Of a stretch of DNA of 64,000 bases, positions 31,640-42,500 are shown one piece after another. The DNA comes from Acrasis kona (Eukaryota > Heterolobosea > Eutetramitea > Acrasida > Acrasidae). The translations under genes and the position numbers were made by a program. The stretch's first letter is position 1; every line of letters begins with the position of its first letter. The DNA lies in the NCBI GenBank assembly GCA_026419775.2, contig JAOPGA020001376.1, positions 1 to 64,000 of the forward strand, given 5' to 3'. Below the pieces are notes generated by a model that saw nothing but the letters and a program-made list of their open reading frames with translations, did not search any database and was not told the origin of the DNA.

Positions 31640-33350
31640 TTTTGTACAAGACACAGGAAGAACCTAGCTTATGCAAAGTTCGCATTAATTGTGGTGCACA
31701 TGTTCCTGGGGATTCGAATTAGGGTTCCGCAGACAATCGTCTCTGCTGAGATGCACGGTGTTCTTTCATTTCTTGTATATTAAGGACTATTACAATCCCA
31801 GAACAAAAAGCCATCAAATTTTTGGAGCCCTATTTTTATCTTCTCAGTCGGTTACAGCAAACGAGGGAAGCATTCCACAAAACAACACAAGTTTTCGGAG
31901 AGAACGTGGATCTATTTGCCCAGTGCAACAACAAGGTACCCAAGTTTTACTCGGAACAATGCGGCGGTGGAAGCGTTCACACAAATATGGAATGCCGACA
32001 AGGTCTTCTGCTATGTATAAATCACATTCCGCGAAAAGCTTTATTAGAAATTATTTACCATGTATACAAGAATCTTCGGATATGGACATGTGCGATCATG
32101 GCAGTCGGAATGAGATGTACGGTACGTGGATCGGAATTAGCCAACATCTCTTTGTTGTATTGAGTTATGTGAACGCATTTGTTTCTTGTTCGAAAAAACA
32201 CATTCACACATATTACTGTGTCTCAAGTCCAGTCATCTCAAGAAGTGCTCTCTGTCGCTGTACAGAACTTACCGGTGAAGAACAGAGTTCATTGCCCAAA
32301 TAGCATTGGTAACAGAGATTTGGCTTGGCTGGAGGTAAAGATGAAAAATTTAAATTTAAATTTGATTTTTCCGGATGGTTGCGAGGCATTAGATGAAGTT
32401 TGCAAGAAACTCAGTATCCTACCGATTATTTGGGGAGTGTGACAAAGCCTCAGAAATTTGCTCCACAAAGTAGTTTACAAGACGACAATGGAGTTGACAA
32501 CAATGATGAAGATGAATTGTGTGGCGACAACCTTTTCGGCCCCACTAAAACCGTCCACTCCATGAACACGGAGATTGGTGACATTAAATCCATGATGCTC
32601 TCCATCTCAGCATCCGCACTACAACAACAACAGCATTAGCAACAACCAAATACTACACGTCTTGGACTTCTCGTCTGTTGAATACAATTTTTCCTCCTTC
32701 AACTCGCCCTAGTCAAGACGGAAGCCACTAATAAGGCTGCAAAATCTGTTCTTAAGAAGGCCGACATGAACTTTACCTTCAAAAGACTTCGCGAAGCGTG
32801 TTTTGACAGAGGAGCTCAAGAAGTATAAGTTGGACTCTAATCCTGATTTCAAGCAACAACAAAAACAACAACAGAACAACAAGAAGGATGACACTCCCAT
32901 AGGGAACAAGAAGAAGAATTCCTTTTAGGACGGAAGAGGTCGAGAGGGAGGTAACAATTCTTCCACATAGGACAATCAACGACTGCTCCATACCAGTTCT
33001 GATCTTGAAGTTAGAGCTTCGAGGTGGACGAGTGTCAAGGAATTAGAGAGCATGGGCAAAGTACCCGGTGGCGAGATCGATTCTCAACACAATTCGTTAT
33101 GAAATTCGTCTTTTCACAAACAATCTGATCGTGAAGAACAAGGGTCGGAACATGAACTTCACAGAGGATCAACCACCCAAGTTTTGAAACAAGGAACGCT
33201 TACATTGATAAAGCGTGACAAGTCAACTGATTAAAGTGAGGAACGAACTTCTGGATTATGGTAGTGTCGGTTTTAATAACACAGGATATTTAAAGGAGTT
33301 ACAAGAGCAATAATGGTGATAAAGAAATTATTGTGGGATGGGTGGGTAGG
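31640..33350 (+). pseudogene. Decayed coding debris, probably mobile-element derived
   Basis: Plus-strand frames are open in overlapping pieces (31689-32303, 31822-32163, 32179-32442, 32400-32639) without a common phase. From 32457 the text is coding-like: acidic (DNNDEDELCGDN), then Q-rich, then VLKKADMNFTFKRLREACFD broken by a frameshift at about 32810, then KKYKLDSNPDFKQQQ. This resembles a gag or ORF1 protein. No catalytic motif is found. It fills the space between the two glycosyltransferase copies. Confidence 0.35.
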
Positions 33351-33438
33351 GTTATGTTTATGTATGTTAAAATAAAGGCCTTTTCACTATTTATTTGTCG
33401 TAGAACATGTTATTCATGTATGAAGAAAAGTGGTTTGT

Positions 33439-35391
33439 CTAATCTTGTTTTTCATCTCTCATTCTTTGCCTCTCAATCCACATCTCAAAATGTTGTGTTC
33501 CATACTCGTAAACTTCGTGTTCACATGTTCCTTTGTATGCTCCATAGATTCCAACAAATCTAGTGTCTATGCGATACTTTCCATCTGGGTGATCTTTTCC
33601 TTCAGGTGTACAGAATTGAAGTGGATGTTGTTCTAATATCTCACCTCTCTTGACAATAATTTTATGTTGACGTGCATTTTGCAGAGCAGACTTTATACAT
33701 GACTCGTCATCAATTGCTTTACAATCTTTAAATACTTTAGCGACCCATCCCTTAGATACAATTAACCCTGACCCAAGAGGCAATAGACGGCTATTGTCTA
33801 CTTTATTGGATGCTGTTCCAGTGAATATATGAACACTTTTAGATTTGTATTTATATAACATATTTTCAAGTCCCTGCTGATCAGAACAACTAGATGGTCC
33901 AATTATTACTGTCCAGTCACTTTTTGTTTTTCTACCAATGGCACGCAGAATAGACTCATCACTATTTGCTTCATCTACTCTCTTTACATCAATACTAATG
34001 GATGGACTATCTGCGACAACCCTTTCTTTTATTTTCACTTTTGCTTCACCTTCCTTCTTGAAAGATGATAAAGAGAAGTAATGTGGACAATGACCAATGT
34101 CAAAGTATTTATTTTGTGGATAGAAGGACTTGATATCATCAATGTCTTCTTCTTTGTAGTACCGATGATATGATACCATGGACTCTAAATACGATCTAAA
34201 TCCATGGGGCTGCATCACGTCTATAACAGATTTAACTTTTGAACATCTATCAATCAACATTCTATCAAACATTTGTGGAGCACTATTACAAGCAGAAACT
34301 TGAATATTAAGTTTACTCGCAATGTCAAGAAAACAACGAGGAACATCAAGATCGTAGTAGTGATCTTCGGCTTGTTTTTGAATTGGTTCATCGCACGATG
34401 ACTCAAAGTCTACTAATAATTTAAGAGCTGGCTTGCTGATCAACACGCCTGCACCACCAAGAAATCTATCAGAATATGGATAATTACACATACCAAGGAA
34501 CACTGGTTCTTTATGTAAACCTCTGGAGTTGTGATAGGCGATTGCTCTGTACATGTTTAAAGGAATTACAAAGGAGTCGTCATCCGCGACATAGAACCAC
34601 CGCACATCTTCATCTTCTCTCAATACAGCTGTCTTGTACATGTCTCTCATCGCATAGTAGAATCGATATTGTGCGGACCAATAATCGCTTTCGCTACCCT
34701 CTACCTCAACAATGTTTGAATTTCCGAACCAATTCTTGTAGTTTGAGCGTAGCGAAATGTCTTTTGGTGTGGTTGTGACAATAAAGTTATTTTCTGGTTT
34801 GAAAAAAGTCATCCAAGCGGAGTAGGAATGTCTTGCCTTTTCTTCTAGCTTCAAAGATCCCGAAACCATTGATAAGTAAACTTGCTCCTCTCTAACACCT
34901 ATTTGATTGTTTTGCTGTTCGGTGAACTCTGGGCAGTCTTTGTTTGGTATATTCTCAATTTTACGCTGGCTATCTGAATTTGTATCGTGATCGAGAGCTT
35001 GCTCTTCTATCTGTCCATTACCAACTCTTTCAATATGTGATCTGCTATTGTAGGTATTGTTTGGTGGATTCTCAATTGTTTGAGGGCTGTTCGATGAATT
35101 CTGGGCCTTCTCTGTTTGGTTAATTACGGTAGGTACGGTATCGTGATCGAGAACTTGCTCCTCTATCCGTCTATTACCAATTCTTTCAATGTGTGGTCTG
35201 CCGTTGTAGGAGTTCAAAACAAAAAAATAAATGGTAAGCGTAGTCACAAATATTACGGCGATCGAAAGAACTACAGGTCTAAAGCGCTTCAGCTTTGGCA
35301 TTTTTTTTTCTACGTTTTTATCAATGTTAACCATAGTTATAACAGTGCAATTCTGCGGTGGAACTGACAACAAATTAGATATTTTCGACAT
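33439..35391 (-). CDS. GT31-like glycosyltransferase, copy 2 with lengthened stem
   Basis: 650 residues if started at 35391; the start matching copy 1 is Met31 at 35301 (MPKLKRFRPVVLSIAV), giving 620. It has the same layout as copy 1: signal anchor, stem, GT31-like catalytic domain with ADDDSF and GGAGVLIS, and the same C-terminal domain. The two copies are near-identical from start to about 50 bp past the stop. The stem holds two versions of a roughly 23-residue unit (HIERIGNRRIEEQVLDHD and HIERVGNGQIEEQALDHD) where copy 1 has one, so it grew by internal duplication. The divergent HAD gene begins 90-180 bp upstream. Confidence 0.75.
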   Translation of the reverse strand: MSKISNLLSVPPQNCTVITMVNIDKNVEKKMPKLKRFRPVVLSIAVIFVTTLTIYFFVLNSYNGRPHIERIGNRRIEEQVLDHDTVPTVINQTEKAQNSSNSPQTIENPPNNTYNSRSHIERVGNGQIEEQALDHDTNSDSQRKIENIPNKDCPEFTEQQNNQIGVREEQVYLSMVSGSLKLEEKARHSYSAWMTFFKPENNFIVTTTPKDISLRSNYKNWFGNSNIVEVEGSESDYWSAQYRFYYAMRDMYKTAVLREDEDVRWFYVADDDSFVIPLNMYRAIAYHNSRGLHKEPVFLGMCNYPYSDRFLGGAGVLISKPALKLLVDFESSCDEPIQKQAEDHYYDLDVPRCFLDIASKLNIQVSACNSAPQMFDRMLIDRCSKVKSVIDVMQPHGFRSYLESMVSYHRYYKEEDIDDIKSFYPQNKYFDIGHCPHYFSLSSFKKEGEAKVKIKERVVADSPSISIDVKRVDEANSDESILRAIGRKTKSDWTVIIGPSSCSDQQGLENMLYKYKSKSVHIFTGTASNKVDNSRLLPLGSGLIVSKGWVAKVFKDCKAIDDESCIKSALQNARQHKIIVKRGEILEQHPLQFCTPEGKDHPDGKYRIDTRFVGIYGAYKGTCEHEVYEYGTQHFEMWIERQRMRDEKQD

Positions 35392-35481
35392 ACTTTACAA
35401 TCCTAAAATACGACTAAGTCCTGTTTCAGGCAGAGAGGCCTAAATGCCTGACTTGTACTTCTGAAATTTATTTGCTTTACA

Positions 35482-36374
35482 ATGAAGTTCGGAACATTAT
35501 CGGACAAAAAATTGGGTGACCACAAATTCATTGAAGGCATGACTGTATCCAAACCTCAGAAGACGAGCAAGATATTGTTCCTAGATTTAGATGATACACT
35601 CTATCACAAAAGCTCTGGAGTTGCTAGCTGTGTGTCTCAAAGAATTGGACAATACCTTCGTGAGGTGTTGAAGATTGAAGATGCCGACAAGAAGGCGTAC
35701 GACCTTTATCAACAATGGGGAACAACACTAAAGGGGCTTTTGGAAGAGGTTTGACGTGCATAATAACATGCTATCTTACAATTCAAAGGGCTATGATATT
35801 GATCCCATTGAGTTCTATAAATACGTACACTCGGGATTCGACATTGACGATAAGATTACTAAAGACGACATTAAGCTTCAAAATCTACTTATAAAGCTCA
35901 GAAAAAGTCACCCAGTCGAGTCTTTCGATTTTAAAATCTTCATTTTCACAAATGCTGATAGGCGACATTGCTTCCGTTTTGTTGACCACTTAAACGTTTG
36001 TGATAATCGTTCACAGTCTGATATATGATTAGATAAGACAGCTTGTTGATGGTTTCATCTGCTTTGAGGACATGCTTTTGCTATGCAAACCTCATCCCGA
36101 TTCTTTCCATGCTGCTTTGAAAATGGCTCTAAAAGTAGAATACCAAGAGGCTGTTAGACAACACGGAGAAGCGAATGTAGGAAAATGGTGGGAAAACTGG
36201 GAAGTGTACTTTGCTGACGACAACATTAATAATGTCAAAGCAGCAATTGATTACGGGTGGAAGGTTGTCTGGGTACAAGAGTCAGGAAACAGCAACGTGG
36301 AGGGAGTAACTCAAGTGCGGAGCATTCTTGAAATTGAGAACATTTTCCCCGAATTATTCAACGCCAGCCAATAA
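35482..36374 (+). CDS. HAD-family hydrolase, pyrimidine 5'-nucleotidase (SDT1) type
   Basis: Three exons (35482-35748, 35789-35995, 36033-36374) with introns of 40 and 37 nt give 271 residues. HAD motifs: FLDLDDTLY (nucleophile Asp35, acid Asp37), FIFTNAD (motif II), KPHPDSF (motif III Lys) and YFADDNINNVKAA (motif IV acidic pair). The cap between motifs I and II is the small helical type of SDT1/PHM8-like nucleotidases (LYQQWGTTLKGL then YDIDPIEFYKYVH), which dephosphorylate pyrimidine or other nucleoside monophosphates. A cytosolic role in nucleotide salvage is likely from the family. All catalytic residues are present. Confidence 0.85.
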
Positions 36375-36460
36375 TAAATAAAACACATTCCATCACTTTT
36401 AAACAACATCTTCATTGTATCAAAAACAAACGATTATTAATTAAGTTTATTGTTTCATCA

Positions 36461-38702
36461 TCATATTTCTTGTGGATAGATTGAAGGTTCAATTTCAATC
36501 CTCCACTCGTCCAAGTCTTCTAGGTTACAAGACAGTCGATCTCCAAATTCACTCACACTGACTGTTGTTGATTGCTGATGAGAATCTGCGTCACCAATTT
36601 GATGAGGAGTGTCAATATGAGGGCCTTCAATGAATTTATTAATGTATATTTCAGTCCATTCATTATTAAACCTAACACATCTATCCCTCACATCTTGTGA
36701 ACATTCCAAAGAGCACAAATTTTGTAACACTTCGAAATAATCAACATGTTCTTGATCTTGTTGCTGAGGATTCAAAATAGCAAACATTTCATCGTTTATT
36801 ACCTCTTCAACAACCAATATCAAATGTTGTTTGATTTTACAATTATATGTCCAACGCAACAAGTAATACAAGGAGTGGATGCAACTGTTTCTAGGGTCAT
36901 CAAGACTAGTCAAAGTCATATACAAGACAAAAATAAGACAAGTACGGTACAAATCAATACAATAATCTTCAAGAAACTCTTCGTGACAAACAGATTGGAT
37001 TTGGCTAATAATCATTTCAACACACTCCAGCAACAAACCTTGAAGACCAATATAATAAGATAACAACAATTCATCGGGTCCCTGGTCACAATTTGTTTCA
37101 ATAATTTGTTGAATGTACTGATGTGCCTCGAACATAGTTCTTATCACATGACCATCTACTAAAGAACTTTTTGAGAAATGTAAAGCATATTGAGGAATGG
37201 AATTAACTAATAAAATGGAAAGTTTAACACACAAAGATCTTAATTGAACACCTTGGTCGTTATAGACATCACTAACAGTCAACCCAACAACATTATAGTA
37301 ATGAACAATATCAGAAACAATATCAGGTAAGAATACATTATCAGTCATTTGAATACTAAATGTGTTTTCTAGGAAAGGTTGTATAGAATTCTTGAGTGCA
37401 AGGTGATACAGAACTTTTAATATTTCGGTTGCAATTCCATAATGCTTTCGGGCGGTCATGACGTCCATGATATGTTCTTGTTGGGCATCATATTGTGTCA
37501 TTAAATAAAAACTTCTTTTTAAAGTAAATAGCATTGCTCTGGTGTTGATGCCTGGTTTGAACTGTCATTGTTAACAATGCATTGAAAATGTCTTCTTACG
37601 CTTTTGACGGTAATGTCAATGTTAGGGTCTGAGGTAATGAAACGTTCTAGGATAATCCTGAACAATTGAACAATGTGTAGAATAATGTCAATCAACTCAT
37701 CTTGGTAGTTGCAGCACTGTCTAAATAATTCGATAAGCATGTAAAGTACTTGATGTTGGTCAACGGCTTGAATGAACTCATTGTATGATGACTATAAATT
37801 GTTTATTTTGAAATGTTGAAATAATACTTACTGTACACTGGAGAGTTCTTAGTAAGCAGAGTATTATTTTGATGATCAAGGGTGCGTTAAAATATTTCTT
37901 TACAAAATTATTTTGTTGTGAACTCAACTTGACGTGAAGTTTGATCATGATGGAACAAAGTTTCACAAATTCACAAATGTTTTGAGTCGAGATTTCATTA
38001 GACACATCTTAAAGTTAGAGAGAGTATATAAACGAAGAGGCTTACCATCCTTCAATATCAGGTCAAAGTATTTGTATAGTCGTTTGATTCCCCTAAAGTG
38101 AGATGGTAGTTTTCTCATCTCAACATTATTACTATAGAATGGATATTGTACAGAGCATAATTGTGAGTGGTTGTTTGGAAGGCAGAATCGAGTAAAGTAT
38201 GATCTAGATAATGTCAAGGCATGAAATCATTAGTTACTTACAATTCAGATATTACTTCTTCTAATTCTCTTATGTCATTCACATCCCATACTTCGTGTGG
38301 TCCCTTGCTTAAGACTAGATTGGAAATCTTATTCACGAACTGTTTGCATCCTAAAATGGATGCAATAGAGATTGTAGATTTTATACGTGAAGAACAATAA
38401 AGTGATTGTGTTACATCTGAACGAATTCTCTTATTGTCTTCAAACTCTTGTCTTGCTGAAATCTCATTCTCAACTCTCTCATATTCAGAAGAAAGTTCCT
38501 CTAAATTGATGTCGCTTTGGCGCAACTCTTCGTTCATTCCTTCTAATTGGTACTTAATTGTGTCTACCTCGCCCTCTAGTTCTTTGGTAGCTAATTTGAT
38601 TACATTATAAAAGTTTCTTGGATTCTTAAGATGATCAACGTCAGTTTTTGTTATCTGACCAGGAATTGCTGGAGGAGGTCTACTTGGTGGAGGTAATTCC
38701 AT
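36461..38702 (-). CDS. Helical-repeat protein of unknown function, proline-rich N-terminus
   Basis: Five exons on the minus strand (38702-38242, 38203-38046, 38007-37832, 37791-37600, 37561-36461) with introns of 38, 38, 40 and 38 nt; phases agree throughout, giving 695 residues. It starts MELPPPSRPPPAIPG, a possible SH3-binding stretch, followed by a coiled coil (about 35-95, ELEGEVDTIKYQLEGMNEEL). The rest is alpha-helical with Leu/Ile-rich helices like an ARM/HEAT-type solenoid (KIILCLLRTLQC, LIELFRQCCNYQDELIDIILHIVQLF). I do not recognise the family; the layout recalls scaffold proteins of the cytoskeleton or membrane traffic, but this is speculation. Confidence 0.75.
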
Positions 38703-39502
38703 AACTTTGTTTGTTTGATTTTATATTAGGGAATTTTCTTTTTTGGAGGTGTTAATTACAAAAATATAGGGAGGTGCACAACACAGTGTGCTACAAGATA
38801 TTTGGTGGACTCGAAGCCCCTCCACAGTGCAGTATGGCCATATGGAGAAGTCTTTGTTCACTAGTCTTTTGATGAAATTGTAAAATCAAGACTGACAAAA
38901 ACCGACCATCATCAATTTAATGCAAAACACTCATATCCCTTTCAAGGCGTTCCGGTTAAAAATGTTTCTTTTACTTTCTCTTTTATGCCTTGTTTTGATT
39001 GCAGCGACTCGATGTAACATTTCTTCACAGATTATACTGACAGTATCTTATGTGTTGCGAGTATGTTGGTCTAAATCACTCTATACGGGTCTTCCTGCTC
39101 AATCTCTTATAATTGTTCGTTGATGTACATGCTCTTCTCCATTCCTTTGAACAAACTACTAGTCCTTTTGATATCCACCACTATAAAAATATCTTAAGTG
39201 AACTCAAAAGAGGACATTAATGTAATGTTATGTAATGTTAACATACAGTTATGGGAACCTTTTTTATGCGAAAATAAACTTAGAATAGTTCTATTTACAC
39301 TTGGCAATCCCATTTAGAAGTGCCCTTTAGAACAGTGTGTTCCTTGCCGAATGGTCAACTCATAACTGTTTCAGAGTCAATGTTGAATGCTTGGTTGATT
39401 GTTTTATTTTCCTTCAACCTCATTGTTCGGACTTTTCAAAAAATAAAGAAACTCGTTACAGCCTTCGATTCATAACAATATTTTCAGCGAGGAGCCGTAA
39501 GC
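38703..39502. other. Intergenic before RPB1, with one doubtful small secreted ORF
   Basis: About 800 bp. A 67-codon plus-strand frame (38920-39123) contains a good signal-peptide-like run from Met15 (MFLLLSLLCLVLIAATRC), but it ends soon after with no recognisable mature part. It is either a tiny secreted protein, a first exon or chance. No other gene is visible. The stretch must include the RPB1 promoter. Confidence 0.35.
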
Positions 39503-42500
39503 ATGAGTCAAACATTCACGTTTTCGAACGCCGAGGTGAGGTCAATATCCAAACTTCAGTTCGGTATTCTTAACCCAGACGAAATTGATAAAATGTCCGT
39601 ATGTCAAATAGATACAGCCGAAACGATGATGAATGGAAAGCCCAAACTTGGGGGTCTTCTTGACCCTCGTTTAGGTTCTATCGATAGAAAATTAATGTGC
39701 GCGACTTGTGAGAGCAACATGAATGAGTGCCCCGGTCATTTTGGAAACATTAAACTCACGAAACCCGTTTATCACGTTAGTTTCCTGGATACAGTAATGA
39801 AAACACTACAGAGCGTGTGTTACCACTGCTCACTCATAAAATCGGACGATAGTAATAGATTGTTCAGAAAAGCAAAAAAAATTGTATTACATAAAGCTCG
39901 GTACAAGGAGGTTGTGAACATTTGCAAAAAAGAAAAAAGATGTAATGTAGGAACCGGAGCAGCCGAAGGAGATGCCAACCAAGAGCCAAAACCCGACCAA
40001 CCCGACGGGTTCGACTGGTCATGGAGGTTGCGGAGGCGATCCAACCACGAGATCAAACGAGAAGGCTTAAAGCTGTTCGCAACATTCAAGACCACAGGAT
40101 CGGATCAGCCAGCAAAGAGCGAAATCACACCAGAACACGCTTATAACATTTTAAAGCGCATGAGCGACGAAGATATTATAACTTTGGGTTTCAATCCTGA
40201 TTATGCAAGACCAGAATGGATGATTACCACTCAAGTGCCAGTTCCTCCCCCACAAGTGCGCCCATCCGTCCAACGCGGAAGCAGCTTGAGAAGCGAGGAC
40301 GACTTGACCTACATGTTGGCAAACATTGTGAAGAGCAATGCTGATTTGGCCAGACAAGAAGCTCAAGGACAAGTACAACATCAAATCGAAGAAAAGTGGT
40401 TCATGTTACAGTACCATTGCGCAAGTATCGTCAATAACGAATTACCTGGCATTCCACCGGTCAGTCACAAGAATGGACGTGCCATGAAGGCCCTTCGTGA
40501 AAGACTCAAAGGAAAGGAAGGACGCATTCGTGGAAACTTGATGGGTAAGCGTGTTGATTTTTCTGCACGTACGGTCATTACCGCCGATCCAAACATTGCC
40601 ATCGACGAGTTGGGAGTGCCTCGTAGCATCGCCCTCAATTTGACCGTACCTGAGATGGTCACCCCATATAACTTTGATCGCATGGTCAAGTTGGTTCATA
40701 ATGGTCCTTTGGAACATCCTGGTGCTAAATACATTGTAAGAGAGGATGGAACCAGGATTGATTTGCGTTTCGTTCGCAAGTTGACCGACGTGCCCATCGA
40801 GTATGGAATGAAAATCGAAAGACACATGCAGGACGGAGACGTAGTGTTGTTCAACCGTCAACCCAGTTTGCACAAGATGAGTATGATGGGTCATCGCATC
40901 AGAGTGATGCCTTACAGTACTTTCAGAATGAACTTGTCCGTCACGACGCCCTACAATGCTGATTTTGACGGAGATGAAATGAACATGCACGTTCCACAAA
41001 GTATGTTGACACGAAGTGAGTTGATCGAGCTCATGATGGTACCCAAGAACATTGTTTCGCCACAAGCCAACAAACCAGTCATATCGTTGGTGCAGGATAC
41101 ATTGTTGGGATCCAGTCGCATCACCCGCAGAGATGTCTTCTTGGAGAGGGATCTAATGATGAACTGTTTGATGTACATTGATGACTTTGATGGAAAGATA
41201 CCCATTCCAGCCATCCTCAAACCAAGACCATTATGGACCGGAAAACAATTATTCAGCATGATCATACCCGACATTAATTTGACACGTTTCGCATCCGGCC
41301 ACGACGACAAATTAGACAAGCCAGGTTTCGCAGAAGATGATGACATTTCGACCAATGACACCAAAGTGTTGATCGAACAAGGATTACTTTTATCCGGAAT
41401 CACCGACAAGAGCACGCTTGGAAGCGGAGGTGGAAGTTTAATTCACGTCGTGTGCATGGACAAGGGAGTGGAACAAGGAAAAAAGTTTTTGGGATTAGCC
41501 CAAAAGGTGGTCAACCATTGGCTGCTCCACACCGGATTCACGATCGGAGTTGCGGATACCATTGCCGATAAGGACACCAACAAACACATTGAAGACACCT
41601 TAGAAAAAGCAAAACAGGGAGTGAGAGCTTTGGTCCAAGAGGCTCAAAACGGAACTCTAAAATTAGAACCTGGTCGAAGCGTTCAACAATCTTTCGAATC
41701 ACAAGTCAACGCGGTGCTCAACACGGCAAGAGACAATGCAGGTAATTCCGCACAAAAATCACTTTCGCACAAAAACAACATCAAGGCCATGGTCACCGGT
41801 GGAAGCAAAGGAAGTTACATTAACATTTCACAAATCATTGCTTGCGTGGGTCAACAAAACGTCGAAGGAGCTCGCATTCCCTTCGGATTCAGAAATCGAT
41901 CCTTGCCCCATTTCAGCCAAGATGATTCCGGACCCGAATCAAGAGGCTTTGTTGCCAATTCTTATTTGCGTGGATTACGTCCCGAAGAGTTCTTCTTCCA
42001 TGCTATGGGAGGAAGAGAGGGTTTGATCGATACGGCAGTCAAAACCTCCGAAACTGGTTACATTCAAAGAAGGTTGATCAAGGCCATGGAGGACGTGAGC
42101 GTGCGTTACGACGGAACGGTGAGAGATAGCATGGGAAACGTGGTCCAGTTCTTATACGGAGAGGATGGAAACGATGGATGTAAAATCGAATTCCAATCCT
42201 TAAATTTATTGACCATGGGAGAGAAGCAAATCAGACAAGTCTTTTTGCATTCGTTCCACAGAGAATTCTTGACCAAACAATCTACACATTTATCGAATCG
42301 TCACATGGACATTGACGATGGGCATTTGCCAGTGGCATATGCAGTAAGAGCCGTCGATACGTTGCCCAACGAAAACGAACCCGATGACGATCACGAAGAT
42401 TCATGTGAAGATTACATGGACGCACATGTATTGGAAGAATTGTTCCATAGCGCAGATGCAATGGATCTCATCAGAGAGGAATACGAAGAAATCGTGAAGG

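Noticed and set aside
31689-32303. A 204-codon plus-strand frame
   Set aside because: Composition is rich in Ser and Cys and erratic, overlapping frames compete, and it lies in mobile-element debris.
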